Origin: Clostridiales bacterium
Lineage (GTDB): Bacteria > Bacillota > Clostridia > Saccharofermentanales > Saccharofermentanaceae
NCBI GenBank assembly: GCA_017649645.1
Contig: JAGCGK010000145.1
Coordinates: 1 to 41,439 of the forward strand
Reading direction: 5' to 3'
DNA length: 41,439 nucleotides
The position numbers and the translations under genes were made by a program. The notes below the pieces were generated by a model that searched no databases, was not told the DNA's origin, and saw nothing but the letters and a program-made list of their open reading frames with translations. Below, in pieces: positions 7,729-15,516 of the stretch (its first letter is position 1; each line of letters begins with the position of its first letter).

Positions 7729-7764
7729 GGGCTGTCTCATACTAAAGAGGCAGCCCCTTTTTAA
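7729..7764 (+). terminator. Intercistronic terminator or attenuator between regulator and kinase
   Basis: A 10-bp stem GGGCTGTCTC/GAGGCAGCCC (one G-U pair) with an 8-base loop is followed by CTTTTTAAT. It lies inside a presumed operon, so it may reduce kinase expression relative to the regulator. Confidence 0.75.
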
Positions 7765-7769
7765 TTCTT

Positions 7770-7789
7770 GGCGGTCTTGACCGCCTTTT
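7770..7789 (+). terminator. Second, smaller hairpin just before the kinase gene
   Basis: GGCGGTC and GACCGCC (7770-7776/7779-7785) are separated by only TT, so about 6 pairs form around a 4-base loop. TTTTG follows. It ends 10 bases before the kinase ribosome binding site, so it could act as a weak second terminator or as a translation-control or RNA-stabilising hairpin. Confidence 0.5.
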
Positions 7790-7804
7790 GTATGCAGGTG
7801 TGAA

Positions 7805-9979
7805 ATGGAACGAAAGAAAAGAAACAAGACAATCAAAGTTGGCGAATCCCATTTGGTCCAGCTCTTGTTTTCCATACTTTTCATCGCCATTTTTCTCCTT
7901 GTAATGTACGTTTATTCTCTGATCAACGTAAGAGAAAATACCAATCTTCGTTATGACGCGGAACAGATGGCTTTCCATGCCGAAGAAAGATCAGACAAGT
8001 CCACAATGTTTATCAATGACGATTGGCTCTTTTTCCCTAATCTTCGTATCGAAAACATCAGAACATATAAATCCCTTATTGATTACACGATAAGTCTTCC
8101 TTATGCATCAAACGTAACGATAAACAGCAAAGGATGGGATGATCTCGGAGAAGACATCGAATGGCATAACGCGGACAACGGCACCGGTTTTATTCCGTTC
8201 ATGAACGGAGGAATGAGAATGGTCAGCGGTGCCTATATGGCAAACATCAAAGTCAACGAGACCATTAACACTCTTTATCTTGATCTGGGAAAAGTAAAAG
8301 GTCATGCATACATCTTCTGTAACGGTTATCTGGTAGGTAATACCGGTGATGCCTCAAGCTTCAAATTCCTTCCTGATTACACGGGCGGATATTCTTCTAC
8401 AGCGGTACAGAACAAGAACGATTCTATCCAGCTGATCATTCTGTTTTATTCAAATGAGATGAGTACCAGATGCGGACTTAATTCCACACCTGCGCTTTAC
8501 TATGAATCGACGAATGAGATCATGTCTTCCGTGCCTTCGGCATTTATCGCGGTCCTCGCGGTCGTAACTTTATTTGCCATCGTCGGAGGTGCTTTACTGC
8601 GTAAGACTTTGACGGATGCAAGGTCCTACTATTTCTTTGCACTCATGTCTCTTTGTCTGTTCTTCTATACGCTGATAAACGGAAATTTCCTGCGGCTGGC
8701 CACACCTTACAAGGAATTGGAAGAATATGCGCATATCATATCTGCCAACATCTTCTCATATTGGTTTATTGCTACCCTGTTTACCAAGTTCAGAGCAGAA
8801 AACCAGCACAGGTATTCCAATTTTGACAGTGTGATCATAACATGCGGCGGAATAATGATGATGTCTTTGGCATTCCTTGACAGCCGTCTTCTGAGCACAT
8901 CGTTTAAGACGACAACCTTGATCCTGTTCGTTTTCGTCCTGACACTGTCGAACTTCATCAAGATCATATTCTTCTACATTTCAGCGCCTAATTCGACACT
9001 TGCGCTTTGTTCTTCCATATCGCTGTTCTTTATCTTCTTCCATATCATCCTGTCGAATAACCAGATGGCGAATTGTCCTTTATACGGAGTCTGCTACCTT
9101 ATCGCGATCCTCGCATTGGTGATCTACTTCGTTCAAAGGTATATTTCACAGTATTCGGAACTCATACACTCATCAGAGCATTTGAAGACTATCGTTGAAG
9201 AAAAGACAGCTCATATCTCTATGATCAACAGAGATCTTTATAACACCAACAAGAGACTTCTCGAAAACGAGGAAGCAAGAAAGAATGTCATGTCCAATGT
9301 TTCTCATGACCTCAGGACTCCTATCACGGCCATAAGAGGTTATTCAGAGCTTCTTCTCCAGAGCGGTTCGGGATTAAGTGATGATCAAAGACAGGTATAT
9401 CTTCAGAATATCGTAAAGCGTTCGCAGCAGATGGAAAGGATCGTTTCCGATATCGTTGAGATCTCTAAGATGGAATCCAGCGGTTTCAGCTTCGAGTTTA
9501 TGGATATCTCCATCAATGAGCTTTTGGACGAGCTTTACATGCTTTATACGAGCGATCTTCGTAACAGCGACAAGAAGATAGTTCTCGATATCCCGGATGA
9601 TGATCTTCTCATCACAAAAGCAGATCCTAAGAGGATCAGCCGCGTTTTCGAGAACCTTATATCAAATGCAATAAACTATTCCAAGGAAGAGGCGCTTATC
9701 GAGATAAAAGCATGGCGTTCGGGAGCTGATCAGCCGCTTCCTGAGCAGAGGATCCATGTAACCGTTAAGGATAACGGTATCGGTATCCCGCCTGAAGAGA
9801 TCGACCACATCTTCGACAGATTCTACAGAGCGAAGAACTCCGGTCAGAATATCAAGGGTACGGGGCTTGGACTTTCTATCGTTAAGATGATCGTCGATAA
9901 GCATGATGCGCAGATCAGTGTAGAGAGCGTTCTCGGTGAGTACACGATATTCCACGTTATCCTGAAACCAACCTACTGA
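7805..9979 (+). CDS. Large membrane histidine kinase with extracytoplasmic domain and seven-helix region
   Basis: 724 residues. One membrane helix (about 19-41) precedes an extracytoplasmic domain (about 45-240). Its DLGKVKGHAYIFCNGYLVGN stretch resembles galactose-binding-like jelly rolls. A multi-helix membrane block follows (about 243-445, roughly seven segments, 7TMR-DISM-like), then a coiled coil (450-495). HisKA has the H-box with H501 in SNVSHDLRTPITAIRGYSEL. HATPase_c has the N box around N621, DNGIG (656-660) and GTGLGL (685-690). All catalytic motifs are intact. AGGTG lies 4 bases before the ATG. It pairs with the upstream OmpR-type regulator. The ligand is unknown; a carbohydrate or envelope fragment is a guess from the fold. 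Confidence 0.9.
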   Translation: MERKKRNKTIKVGESHLVQLLFSILFIAIFLLVMYVYSLINVRENTNLRYDAEQMAFHAEERSDKSTMFINDDWLFFPNLRIENIRTYKSLIDYTISLPYASNVTINSKGWDDLGEDIEWHNADNGTGFIPFMNGGMRMVSGAYMANIKVNETINTLYLDLGKVKGHAYIFCNGYLVGNTGDASSFKFLPDYTGGYSSTAVQNKNDSIQLIILFYSNEMSTRCGLNSTPALYYESTNEIMSSVPSAFIAVLAVVTLFAIVGGALLRKTLTDARSYYFFALMSLCLFFYTLINGNFLRLATPYKELEEYAHIISANIFSYWFIATLFTKFRAENQHRYSNFDSVIITCGGIMMMSLAFLDSRLLSTSFKTTTLILFVFVLTLSNFIKIIFFYISAPNSTLALCSSISLFFIFFHIILSNNQMANCPLYGVCYLIAILALVIYFVQRYISQYSELIHSSEHLKTIVEEKTAHISMINRDLYNTNKRLLENEEARKNVMSNVSHDLRTPITAIRGYSELLLQSGSGLSDDQRQVYLQNIVKRSQQMERIVSDIVEISKMESSGFSFEFMDISINELLDELYMLYTSDLRNSDKKIVLDIPDDDLLITKADPKRISRVFENLISNAINYSKEEALIEIKAWRSGADQPLPEQRIHVTVKDNGIGIPPEEIDHIFDRFYRAKNSGQNIKGTGLGLSIVKMIVDKHDAQISVESVLGEYTIFHVILKPTY

Positions 9980-10001
9980 TGACACATTAAACAAACGGAT
10001 C

Positions 10002-10035
10002 AAAGATCTTTTATGCTTTTTTAACAAAGATCTTT
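10002..10035. repeat. Paired AAAGATCTTT palindromes after the kinase gene
   Basis: The 10-base palindrome AAAGATCTTT occurs at 10002-10011 and again at 10026-10035. The two copies can form a stem with a 14-base loop containing TTTTTT. This may be the terminator of the kinase gene, or paired protein-binding sites. Confidence 0.45.
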
Positions 10036-10073
10036 CTGAAGTTTTCGAACGCCGAAAATTGAGACTTTTTTCC

Positions 10074-10103
10074 TTGATTTCGATTATTCCACCCTGTCAG
10101 AAT
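10074..10103 (+). promoter_or_regulatory. Possible promoter of the Spo0A-C gene
   Basis: TTGATT (10074-10079) and CAGAAT (10098-10103) are spaced by 18 bases, about 30 bases before the ATG. The -10 is weak. A TTTTCGAAC just upstream (10042-10050) recalls a Spo0A box but matches only in part. Confidence 0.35.
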
Positions 10104-10134
10104 AGACCTACATCTATAAACAGGAGGTCGTAAA

Positions 10135-10692
10135 ATGGAAAAGAATGTTTTCGGATATTCAAATAAGATGTATGAAGAGATCGGTATCTATATTGTCTGC
10201 GATAATGCGGAACTTCTGCAATCGATCAACCGGATCTTACGTAAGAACGGCATGTTTACTGTTACTGATACTGCCGGAAGACACCATTTTCTGATAGATG
10301 CGCGTAAGAACCCGTGCGCTGCAACTCAGTATATCAAGCAACTCCTGACACCTTCTAATCAGCAGGACATTAAGATGCCCGCATTTGACGGTATCCTGAT
10401 CGATAATACGATACGTACGGTAATGAACTTTCACGGCTTCGACAATACCCTGATCGGCACGGTGCTCCTTGCTGCCGTCATTAAGCACCTTTACACGGAG
10501 GGACTTTCTCTTCACTATAAGAGGATCTATTCGGAAGTCGGAAGCCGCTATTCCATGACCGGAGCGCAGGTGGAGCGCAATATCAGATACTGCCTTCAGA
10601 AAAGCGATATGTGGAATGAAGGAATGAAGAATTCCAAGGCTTGTATGACACTTCTTGAAGAGGTCAGAGACGAGGTCGTAAATCAGATCTGA
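10135..10692 (+). CDS. Orphan Spo0A C-terminal-domain protein
   Basis: 185 residues, with a strong ribosome binding site (GGAGG). Residues about 95-180 match the Spo0A DNA-binding domain. They contain GTVLLAAVIKHLYTEGLSL, then YSEVGSRYSMTGAQVERNIR, where VERNIR corresponds to the recognition-helix VER.IR of Spo0A. The N-terminal 80 residues begin like a receiver (IGIYIVCDN) but lack the Asp triad, the phospho-acceptor and the lysine of true receivers. It is therefore not Spo0A itself and cannot be phosphorylated in the usual way. It follows a two-component system on the same strand, which may be functionally linked. It probably binds Spo0A-like boxes; targets are unknown. Confidence 0.8.
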   Translation: MEKNVFGYSNKMYEEIGIYIVCDNAELLQSINRILRKNGMFTVTDTAGRHHFLIDARKNPCAATQYIKQLLTPSNQQDIKMPAFDGILIDNTIRTVMNFHGFDNTLIGTVLLAAVIKHLYTEGLSLHYKRIYSEVGSRYSMTGAQVERNIRYCLQKSDMWNEGMKNSKACMTLLEEVRDEVVNQI

Positions 10693-10693
10693 G

Positions 10694-10728
10694 CAAAAAA
10701 AGGCACCTCCATCGGAGATGCCCATTTT
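10694..10728. terminator. Bidirectional terminator between Spo0A-C gene and hup
   Basis: The stem GGCA-CTCC/GGAG-TGCC (10702-10722) with single mismatched bases has an A-run on its left and TTTT on its right. On the minus strand the T-run is seven bases, so it is strongest for hup. Confidence 0.8.
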
Positions 10729-10746
10729 AGATCGTTTGAATAAGAA

Positions 10747-11037
10747 TTACTTCTTCTTCTTGCCAGCGTTAACCTTTGTCTTAAGATCCTTACCAGCTTT
10801 GAAAGATGGAACCTTAGATGCAGGAATGTTGATAACTTCCTTTGTGCTAGGGTTGCGGCCCTTACGAGCTGCACGCTTCTTTGTCTCGAATGTACCGAAA
10901 CCTACGAGTACAACCTTCTCCTCTTTTACGAGAGCTGTCTCGATAGCCTTCATTGTTGCAGAAAGAGCAGCCTCTGCATCCTTCTTTGTGAGCTTAGCGT
11001 CCTTAGCAATTGCTTCAATAAGATCTGTTTTGTTCAT
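10747..11037 (-). CDS. hup: Nucleoid protein HU
   Basis: 96 residues. The full DNABII fold is visible: MNKTDLIEAIAKDAKLTKKD, the GFGTFETKKRAARKGRNPST core, and the minor-groove arm with the intercalating-proline region (RNPSTKEVINIPASKVPSFK). A short KKKK tail extends the usual 90-residue length. It bends and compacts DNA. GGAGG precedes the ATG and a near-consensus promoter lies upstream, fitting a highly expressed gene. Confidence 0.97.
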   Translation of the reverse strand: MNKTDLIEAIAKDAKLTKKDAEAALSATMKAIETALVKEEKVVLVGFGTFETKKRAARKGRNPSTKEVINIPASKVPSFKAGKDLKTKVNAGKKKK

Positions 11038-11070
11038 AATAAGCCTCCTTCAGGGCAATTTTGCAATATC

Positions 11071-11099
11071 ATTATGAAATGAAAACGCAATACTGTCAA
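11071..11099 (-). promoter_or_regulatory. Strong promoter of hup
   Basis: TTGACA (11099-11094) and CATAAT (11076-11071) are spaced by 17 bases on the minus strand, 33 bases before the start codon. Confidence 0.8.
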
Positions 11100-11141
11100 G
11101 CATTTTTGCCTATTTGCCCAGAAAAAAACCAATTTTATCGC

Positions 11142-11170
11142 TTGATAACACAAAACCTTTTATGTATGCT
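11142..11170 (+). promoter_or_regulatory. Promoter of the DUF1858 gene
   Basis: TTGATA (11142-11147) and TATGCT (11165-11170) are spaced by 17 bases, just before the GGAGG of the small gene. It is back to back with the hup promoter. Confidence 0.65.
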
Positions 11171-11196
11171 ATATGCGTACAAGGAGGTGACTTCCA

Positions 11197-11400
11197 ATGG
11201 TAGTAAAAAAAGACATGATCATCGGCGATCTTCTCATGGTAGATGAGGGTGTCGCTCCTATCCTTATGTCAGCTGGTCTCCACTGTTTGGGCTGCGTTTT
11301 AGCATCAGGCGAGACTATTGAGGAAGCTTGTGTCGTTCACGGTATAGATTGTGATTCTTTGGTTGAGGAACTCAATAATTATATGCAGTCTGTAGGTTGA
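11197..11400 (+). CDS. DUF1858 small redox-disulfide protein
   Basis: 67 residues. The whole protein is one DUF1858 domain (also described as hybrid-cluster-protein-associated redox disulfide domain). It has the IIGDLLMVDEGVAPILMSAG start and the HCLGC motif (C30, C33), followed by ETIEEACVVHGID. The CxxC pair suggests thiol redox or metal handling in the cytoplasm, but no partner gene is adjacent. GGAGG precedes the ATG. It is monocistronic with its own promoter and terminator. Confidence 0.88.
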   Translation: MVVKKDMIIGDLLMVDEGVAPILMSAGLHCLGCVLASGETIEEACVVHGIDCDSLVEELNNYMQSVG

Positions 11401-11427
11401 TCGGTACTGATAAGGTTAAAAGATCAA

Positions 11428-11466
11428 GGGGATGATTTCCAATGGAAAACATCCCCTTTTAATTTT
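11428..11466 (+). terminator. Terminator of the DUF1858 gene
   Basis: GGGGATG/CATCCCC (11428-11434/11450-11456) is continued by TTTCC/GGAAA across one A-A mismatch, giving a 12-bp stem. TTTTAATTTT follows. It can also serve the converging gene at 11480 less efficiently. Confidence 0.85.
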
Positions 11467-11479
11467 CATTTCCAATCTG

Positions 11480-11896
11480 TCATTCAACGAGCTCAAATGT
11501 CGTCTCCTGAGCCGCTTCCATCTCCATGATCAACTTTGATGAACCCGCGTATCTGATCTTTACATACTCGCCTATCTCAGGCATCGGAGCCGTCGGATTG
11601 ATCCTATACTTTGTACCGTCGATCGTAACGCATGTTTTCGTCTGCCCGATCTCCTCGACATAACCCGTGTAAGACTGGTATTTACCGCTTGAAACGTTCT
11701 TGATATCCATCAGTACCGGCATCGCGAAAATGATCGCATATGCAATGGTTATAACCGCGAAGAAAACCGGAGCAAAAAACATGAAGCCGTGCTTCGTCTT
11801 TCTCTTCCTGTTTCTTTCCGAAAAAAGAAGCGTAACGACGATAAACACGAGCATCACGAGAATATGCATTATAAGACAGAAAATGAAATACTTCAT
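11480..11896 (-). CDS. Small membrane protein with C-terminal beta domain
   Basis: 138 residues. Two membrane helices (about 3-25 and 38-62) flank a very basic loop (ERNRKRKTKHG). A C-terminal beta-rich domain of about 70 residues follows (GYVEEIGQTKTCVTIDGTKYRI, ending PEIGEYVKIRYAG). No known family is recognised. Its ATG overlaps the stop of the cyclo-ligase gene (ATGA), so it is the last gene of the ligA cluster. Confidence 0.75.
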   Translation of the reverse strand: MKYFIFCLIMHILVMLVFIVVTLLFSERNRKRKTKHGFMFFAPVFFAVITIAYAIIFAMPVLMDIKNVSSGKYQSYTGYVEEIGQTKTCVTIDGTKYRINPTAPMPEIGEYVKIRYAGSSKLIMEMEAAQETTFELVE

Positions 11897-12489
11897 TTAT
11901 GCTCCTCGCTCGATACTACGAGCACGTAATCGACCATATAATCATGGCTTTCGACAGGGAGTGCGGAATAAACCTGGAAATCGTAGCAGATTCCAACTGT
12001 AACCGGCTTCTTGCCGGCTCCGTACTGATTCAGATATCTGTCATAATATCCGCCGCCCTGACCGAGTCTCGCACCATCCTGAGTGTACGCAACTGCAGGC
12101 ACAAAGATAAGATCGATATCATTCGGATAGACCTTTCTCATATCATTTTTAGGCTCAGGAATATCATAACTTCCGAGAGAGAAATCAGCATCAAGATCCT
12201 TGATCTCATAGAAGTCCATCGTATCACCCTTTACACGTGGGAAACATATGGTCTTTCCGGCCTTAACAAAGTGCTCAGTAATAGCATCACAGGACAGTTC
12301 ACCGTTAACTGATCTATATAAAGCAATCGTATCAGCCTTAGCGATCTCCTCAACAAGCTGAGGATCACCGTCGTTTATGACATGCTCCGCGAGCACCTTA
12401 GCAGCATCTTCGATCTGCTTTTTGGTAAGCTGCATCCTTTGTTTTCTAACGTTTTCTCTGATCTGAGATTTAAGAATTGCTTTATTCAT
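11893..12489 (-). CDS. 5-formyltetrahydrofolate cyclo-ligase
   Basis: 198 residues. It converts 5-formyl-THF to 5,10-methenyl-THF using ATP, a folate salvage step in the cytoplasm. The family signature LGQGGGYYDRYL is preceded by IDLIFVPAVAYTQDG. The N-terminal KSQIRENVRKQRMQLT matches the usual KxxLR...R start. AGAGGTG lies before the ATG. It follows ligA and overlaps the next gene by 4 bases. Confidence 0.93.
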   Translation of the reverse strand: MNKAILKSQIRENVRKQRMQLTKKQIEDAAKVLAEHVINDGDPQLVEEIAKADTIALYRSVNGELSCDAITEHFVKAGKTICFPRVKGDTMDFYEIKDLDADFSLGSYDIPEPKNDMRKVYPNDIDLIFVPAVAYTQDGARLGQGGGYYDRYLNQYGAGKKPVTVGICYDFQVYSALPVESHDYMVDYVLVVSSEEHK

Positions 12490-12512
12490 AGTAACACCTC
12501 TGTATTTTCTTC

Positions 12513-12542
12513 ATTATAGCATTATTCGAGCATCGACAGTAA
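12513..12542 (-). promoter_or_regulatory. Possible internal promoter before the cyclo-ligase gene
   Basis: TTACTG (12542-12537) and TATAAT (12518-12513) are spaced by 18 bases on the minus strand, overlapping the 3' end of ligA. The perfect -10 suggests the cyclo-ligase pair can be transcribed on its own. Confidence 0.4.
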
Positions 12543-14546
12543 CTCGGATTCGGTTATGATCCTGATGCCCAATTCACGAGCCTTAACGGCTTTGCTGCCG
12601 GCCGCTTCGCCCTCAAGAAGCATGGATGTCTTCTTGGATACGCTGCTTACGACCTTGCCGCCGTTCTTCTCGATCAGAGCCGACGCCTCGTCCCTGCTCA
12701 TGGTCGGAAGAGTACCCGTTATACAGATGCTCAAGCCCTGGAGCTTATCTCCCAGTTCAGACTTATCCTTAACGAAGTTTAAGCCCTCTTGTCTGAGCTT
12801 ATCGATTATCTTTCTGTTTTCTTCATCTTCGAAAAAGCTCTTTATCGCGAGCGCCGATATCTCACCGATATCTCCTACCGCAGTAAGATCTTCAATGGAT
12901 GCCCCCATGATATCGTCTATGGAATCAAAGCTTCTCAGAAGTTCCTTGGCCGTTGCCTTACCGACATTCGGGATTCCAAGTCCCGCGAGAACCTTCTCGG
13001 CAGGAGCGTCCTTGGCTACTTCGATCTGCGACAAGATCTTATCCGTGTTCTTCTCAAGGCCGAATATCTTATCTTCAAGGAGTTTATCCCTCATATTCTT
13101 CAGCTCGAAAACATCCGCGATATTACTGAGATATCCTCTCTCTACCAGGTCTCTTATATACTCTTCACCAAAACCCTTGATATCGAGACAATCTCTGGAT
13201 ACAAAGTTAATGATCCTGAATGCGAGCTGTCCCTTACAGCTTATGTTCGTACACTTGTAATCTGCCGTATTTTCTTCTCTGCTCAGCTTATGACCGCAGA
13301 CAGGACAAACATCCGGAAGATGATATTTGACCCAGCCTGAAGGCCTTTTAGCCTTATTAACGGATTTGATCTTAGGGATGATCTCTCCTGACTTATAAAC
13401 AACCACGGTATCGCCGATTCCCAGATCAAGATCATCGATAAAATCCTGGTTATGAAGAGTTGCTCTCTGAACTGTCGTACCGCACAAAGTGATCGGTTCA
13501 AATACTGCGACAGGAGTTATCCTTCCCGTTCTTCCAAGACCGGTCTCGATATCGATAAGACGGCTCTCCTTTTCTTCAGGCGGATACTTATAGGCGATTG
13601 CCCATCTCGGGACCTTGATAGTATTTCCGAGCTTTTCCCTGTCCTTGATGCTGTTAAGCTTAACAACGGCACCGTCAATATCGTAAGGCAATTCGCCGCG
13701 CATATTTCCGATCTTTTGTATCGCGTCCCATACCTCATCTTTGGTCTTACAGAGATAATGGTGATCGATTACTGTCACGCCGTTCTTCTTAAGGTATTCA
13801 TAACCTTCGAGATGTGTGTTGAATGTAACTCCGCGGGTCTCCTGAACGTTAAAGATGAAAAGCGAGAGATCTCTGTCCTTAGTGATCCTGGTATCGATCT
13901 GACGAAGTGTTCCCGCAGCGCAGTTACGGGGATTGGCAAAAGTCTTCTTGCCTTCTTCCTCAGCCTTCTGATTAACCTTATCGAAAGCTTCCCTGGTCAT
14001 ATAGACCTCGCCTCTGATCTCGATATAATCCACCGGATAAGGCATCTTCTTGACGACGTCCTTGATGACCTTCGCGTTCATCGTAACGTCCTCACCTTCA
14101 TTGATTCCGTCGCCTCTGGTAACGGCCAAGGTAAGATCTCCGTTCTCATAGCGCAAAGCCATGGAAAGGCCGTCGATCTTGGTCTCTACCAAAAACTCGG
14201 TATCAGGTCCCAGCGCTTCTCTGGTGCTGTCGACGAATTCGTCCACTTCTTCCCTCGAGAAAACATCCTGCAGGCTTAACATCGGAACATTATGCTTAAC
14301 GAGCACACCCTTTTCAGCCTTCCAGCCGACACGGAAAGAAGGAGAATCCTTGGAAACTATCGAAGGGTTCTCTTTCTCGATCTGCTTAAGCCTTCTGTTG
14401 AGCGCATCATACTCGGCATCCGAGATCTCAGGCTCGTCGTCGTTATAGTAACGCTCACAGTGATAATTCAGTGTCTTGATAAGTTCCTTATATTCGGAAA
14501 CGATCTGATCGTCGTTGTTGTCAAACAATGAAAGTTGTCCGTCCAT
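12522..14546 (-). CDS. ligA: NAD-dependent DNA ligase
   Basis: 674 residues, the usual family length. It seals nicks in replication and repair with NAD as AMP donor. The Ia domain has the YHCERYYNDDEPEISDAEYD motif for NMN binding. The adenylated lysine is K123 in ETKIDGLSMALRY. The OB fold follows, then a four-cysteine zinc finger (CPVCG...CTNISC, about 415-435), helix-hairpin-helix repeats (GIPNVGKATAKELL) and a C-terminal BRCT domain from about 600. AGGAG precedes the ATG. The start overlaps the stop of the upstream membrane gene by one base. Confidence 0.97.
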   Translation of the reverse strand: MDGQLSLFDNNDDQIVSEYKELIKTLNYHCERYYNDDEPEISDAEYDALNRRLKQIEKENPSIVSKDSPSFRVGWKAEKGVLVKHNVPMLSLQDVFSREEVDEFVDSTREALGPDTEFLVETKIDGLSMALRYENGDLTLAVTRGDGINEGEDVTMNAKVIKDVVKKMPYPVDYIEIRGEVYMTREAFDKVNQKAEEEGKKTFANPRNCAAGTLRQIDTRITKDRDLSLFIFNVQETRGVTFNTHLEGYEYLKKNGVTVIDHHYLCKTKDEVWDAIQKIGNMRGELPYDIDGAVVKLNSIKDREKLGNTIKVPRWAIAYKYPPEEKESRLIDIETGLGRTGRITPVAVFEPITLCGTTVQRATLHNQDFIDDLDLGIGDTVVVYKSGEIIPKIKSVNKAKRPSGWVKYHLPDVCPVCGHKLSREENTADYKCTNISCKGQLAFRIINFVSRDCLDIKGFGEEYIRDLVERGYLSNIADVFELKNMRDKLLEDKIFGLEKNTDKILSQIEVAKDAPAEKVLAGLGIPNVGKATAKELLRSFDSIDDIMGASIEDLTAVGDIGEISALAIKSFFEDEENRKIIDKLRQEGLNFVKDKSELGDKLQGLSICITGTLPTMSRDEASALIEKNGGKVVSSVSKKTSMLLEGEAAGSKAVKARELGIRIITESELLSMLE

Positions 14547-15181
14547 CAGGCTTTTCTCCTTTCAGGAATGAAGTAAAGGACCGGAAGCATAAAAAGGATC
14601 ACAAAGAATATTCCCCATATGATCTTAGGTATCGAAAACAATCCCTTAAATGCTGCAGCGTAATCTTCGGTGCTCTTAAAAGCAATGAAGAAGAATTTCC
14701 CGACCTTGGCCGAGATCTTCGATATCGGAACAAAGAGCCAGGAAGAAATAAGAAATACCGGAAAAGAAAGGATAAAGGCATCCGATAGCCATATCCAAAC
14801 TGTCTCGAGTTTCAGGATGTAGATCAAAAGAACGATGACCACGGAAACGATCAGGACAACTGACATCTTGATGTTTACGTTTCCGCTCCTGAGGCACCCG
14901 ATAAGAAATACCAAAAGGTCGATGCTGACTGCGATCGGAGCAATGTATTTGCCGAATTCCTTTTTCGATAAAAACAAAAGGCCGACGGTCAAAGCAACGA
15001 TGACAACAGAGGTAACAAGAACACAGATCTTGCCGCCTGAAACGACGCCTGCCTTGGAAAGAACAAGGTCTATTCCTTTTCCCGTAATTCCCGCAAAATA
15101 ACGGAAGGGCTCTGTCGCCAGAGTCCCCCATAATAAGATCAAAACTATAGTAATAATTCCGGAACGCTCTTCGCTTCTCAA
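14546..15181 (-). CDS. Membrane protein of unknown function upstream of ligA
   Basis: 211 residues. Six or so hydrophobic segments span nearly the whole length, ending in a short basic tail (PERRKA). No motif is recognised. The frame opens with a non-ATG codon; no internal Met occurs before residue about 105. A GAGGA site within the last codons of the preceding gene gives the start. The stop overlaps the ligA ATG by one base, so all are coupled. Confidence 0.72.
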   Translation of the reverse strand: MRSEERSGIITIVLILLWGTLATEPFRYFAGITGKGIDLVLSKAGVVSGGKICVLVTSVVIVALTVGLLFLSKKEFGKYIAPIAVSIDLLVFLIGCLRSGNVNIKMSVVLIVSVVIVLLIYILKLETVWIWLSDAFILSFPVFLISSWLFVPISKISAKVGKFFFIAFKSTEDYAAAFKGLFSIPKIIWGIFFVILFMLPVLYFIPERRKA

Positions 15182-15184
15182 CTA

Positions 15185-15427
15185 TTATTCCTCAAACTCG
15201 TACGGATCATAGTCTGCGAGAAGTTCCTTAAGAACAGCAACTTCCTCTGCGTTGAGTGAAAGTCCCTTACCTACCTTCTCGTGGTCCGGACCCCAGTCGC
15301 GAATATCGAGCTTAGCTTTACCTTCGTTCCACTTCACGATATTTACTTCTCTGTTCCAACCGGACTTGTTGGTAGCAAGGATTCCGATGTTCTTAACGAT
15401 CTCGGATTTGATTTCTGTCTTTGGCAT
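15185..15427 (-). CDS. PC4/YdbC-like single-stranded DNA binding protein
   Basis: 80 residues from the ATG at 15427, chosen because GGAGG lies 8 bases before it. An ATG 15 bases further upstream overlaps that site. The sequence fits the bacterial PC4-like YdbC family: GWNREVNIVKWNEGKAKLDI followed by RDWGPDHEKVGKGLSLNAEE, with a C-terminal helix. Family members bind ssDNA as dimers through a curved beta sheet. It is the first gene of the cluster leading to ligA, which is in keeping with a DNA replication or repair role, though that link is inference. Confidence 0.85.
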   Translation of the reverse strand: MPKTEIKSEIVKNIGILATNKSGWNREVNIVKWNEGKAKLDIRDWGPDHEKVGKGLSLNAEEVAVLKELLADYDPYEFEE

Positions 15428-15482
15428 TTGAATATCCTCCATAGTAAAAGATACAATTGACTATTTTTATAAATATGTGAAG

Positions 15483-15491
15483 ATTATAACA
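15483..15491 (-). promoter_or_regulatory. Extended -10 promoter of the ligA cluster
   Basis: TGTTATAAT on the minus strand (TATAAT at 15488-15483) is an extended -10 element about 55 bases before the PC4-like start. No clear -35 is seen. Confidence 0.45.
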
Positions 15492-15516
15492 CAAGAAAAA
15501 CAAAGGTAAATATATC

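Noticed and set aside
13452-14279. A 275-codon open frame antisense to ligA
   Set aside because: ligA has a full set of motifs on the other strand; this frame lacks initiation signals and homology.
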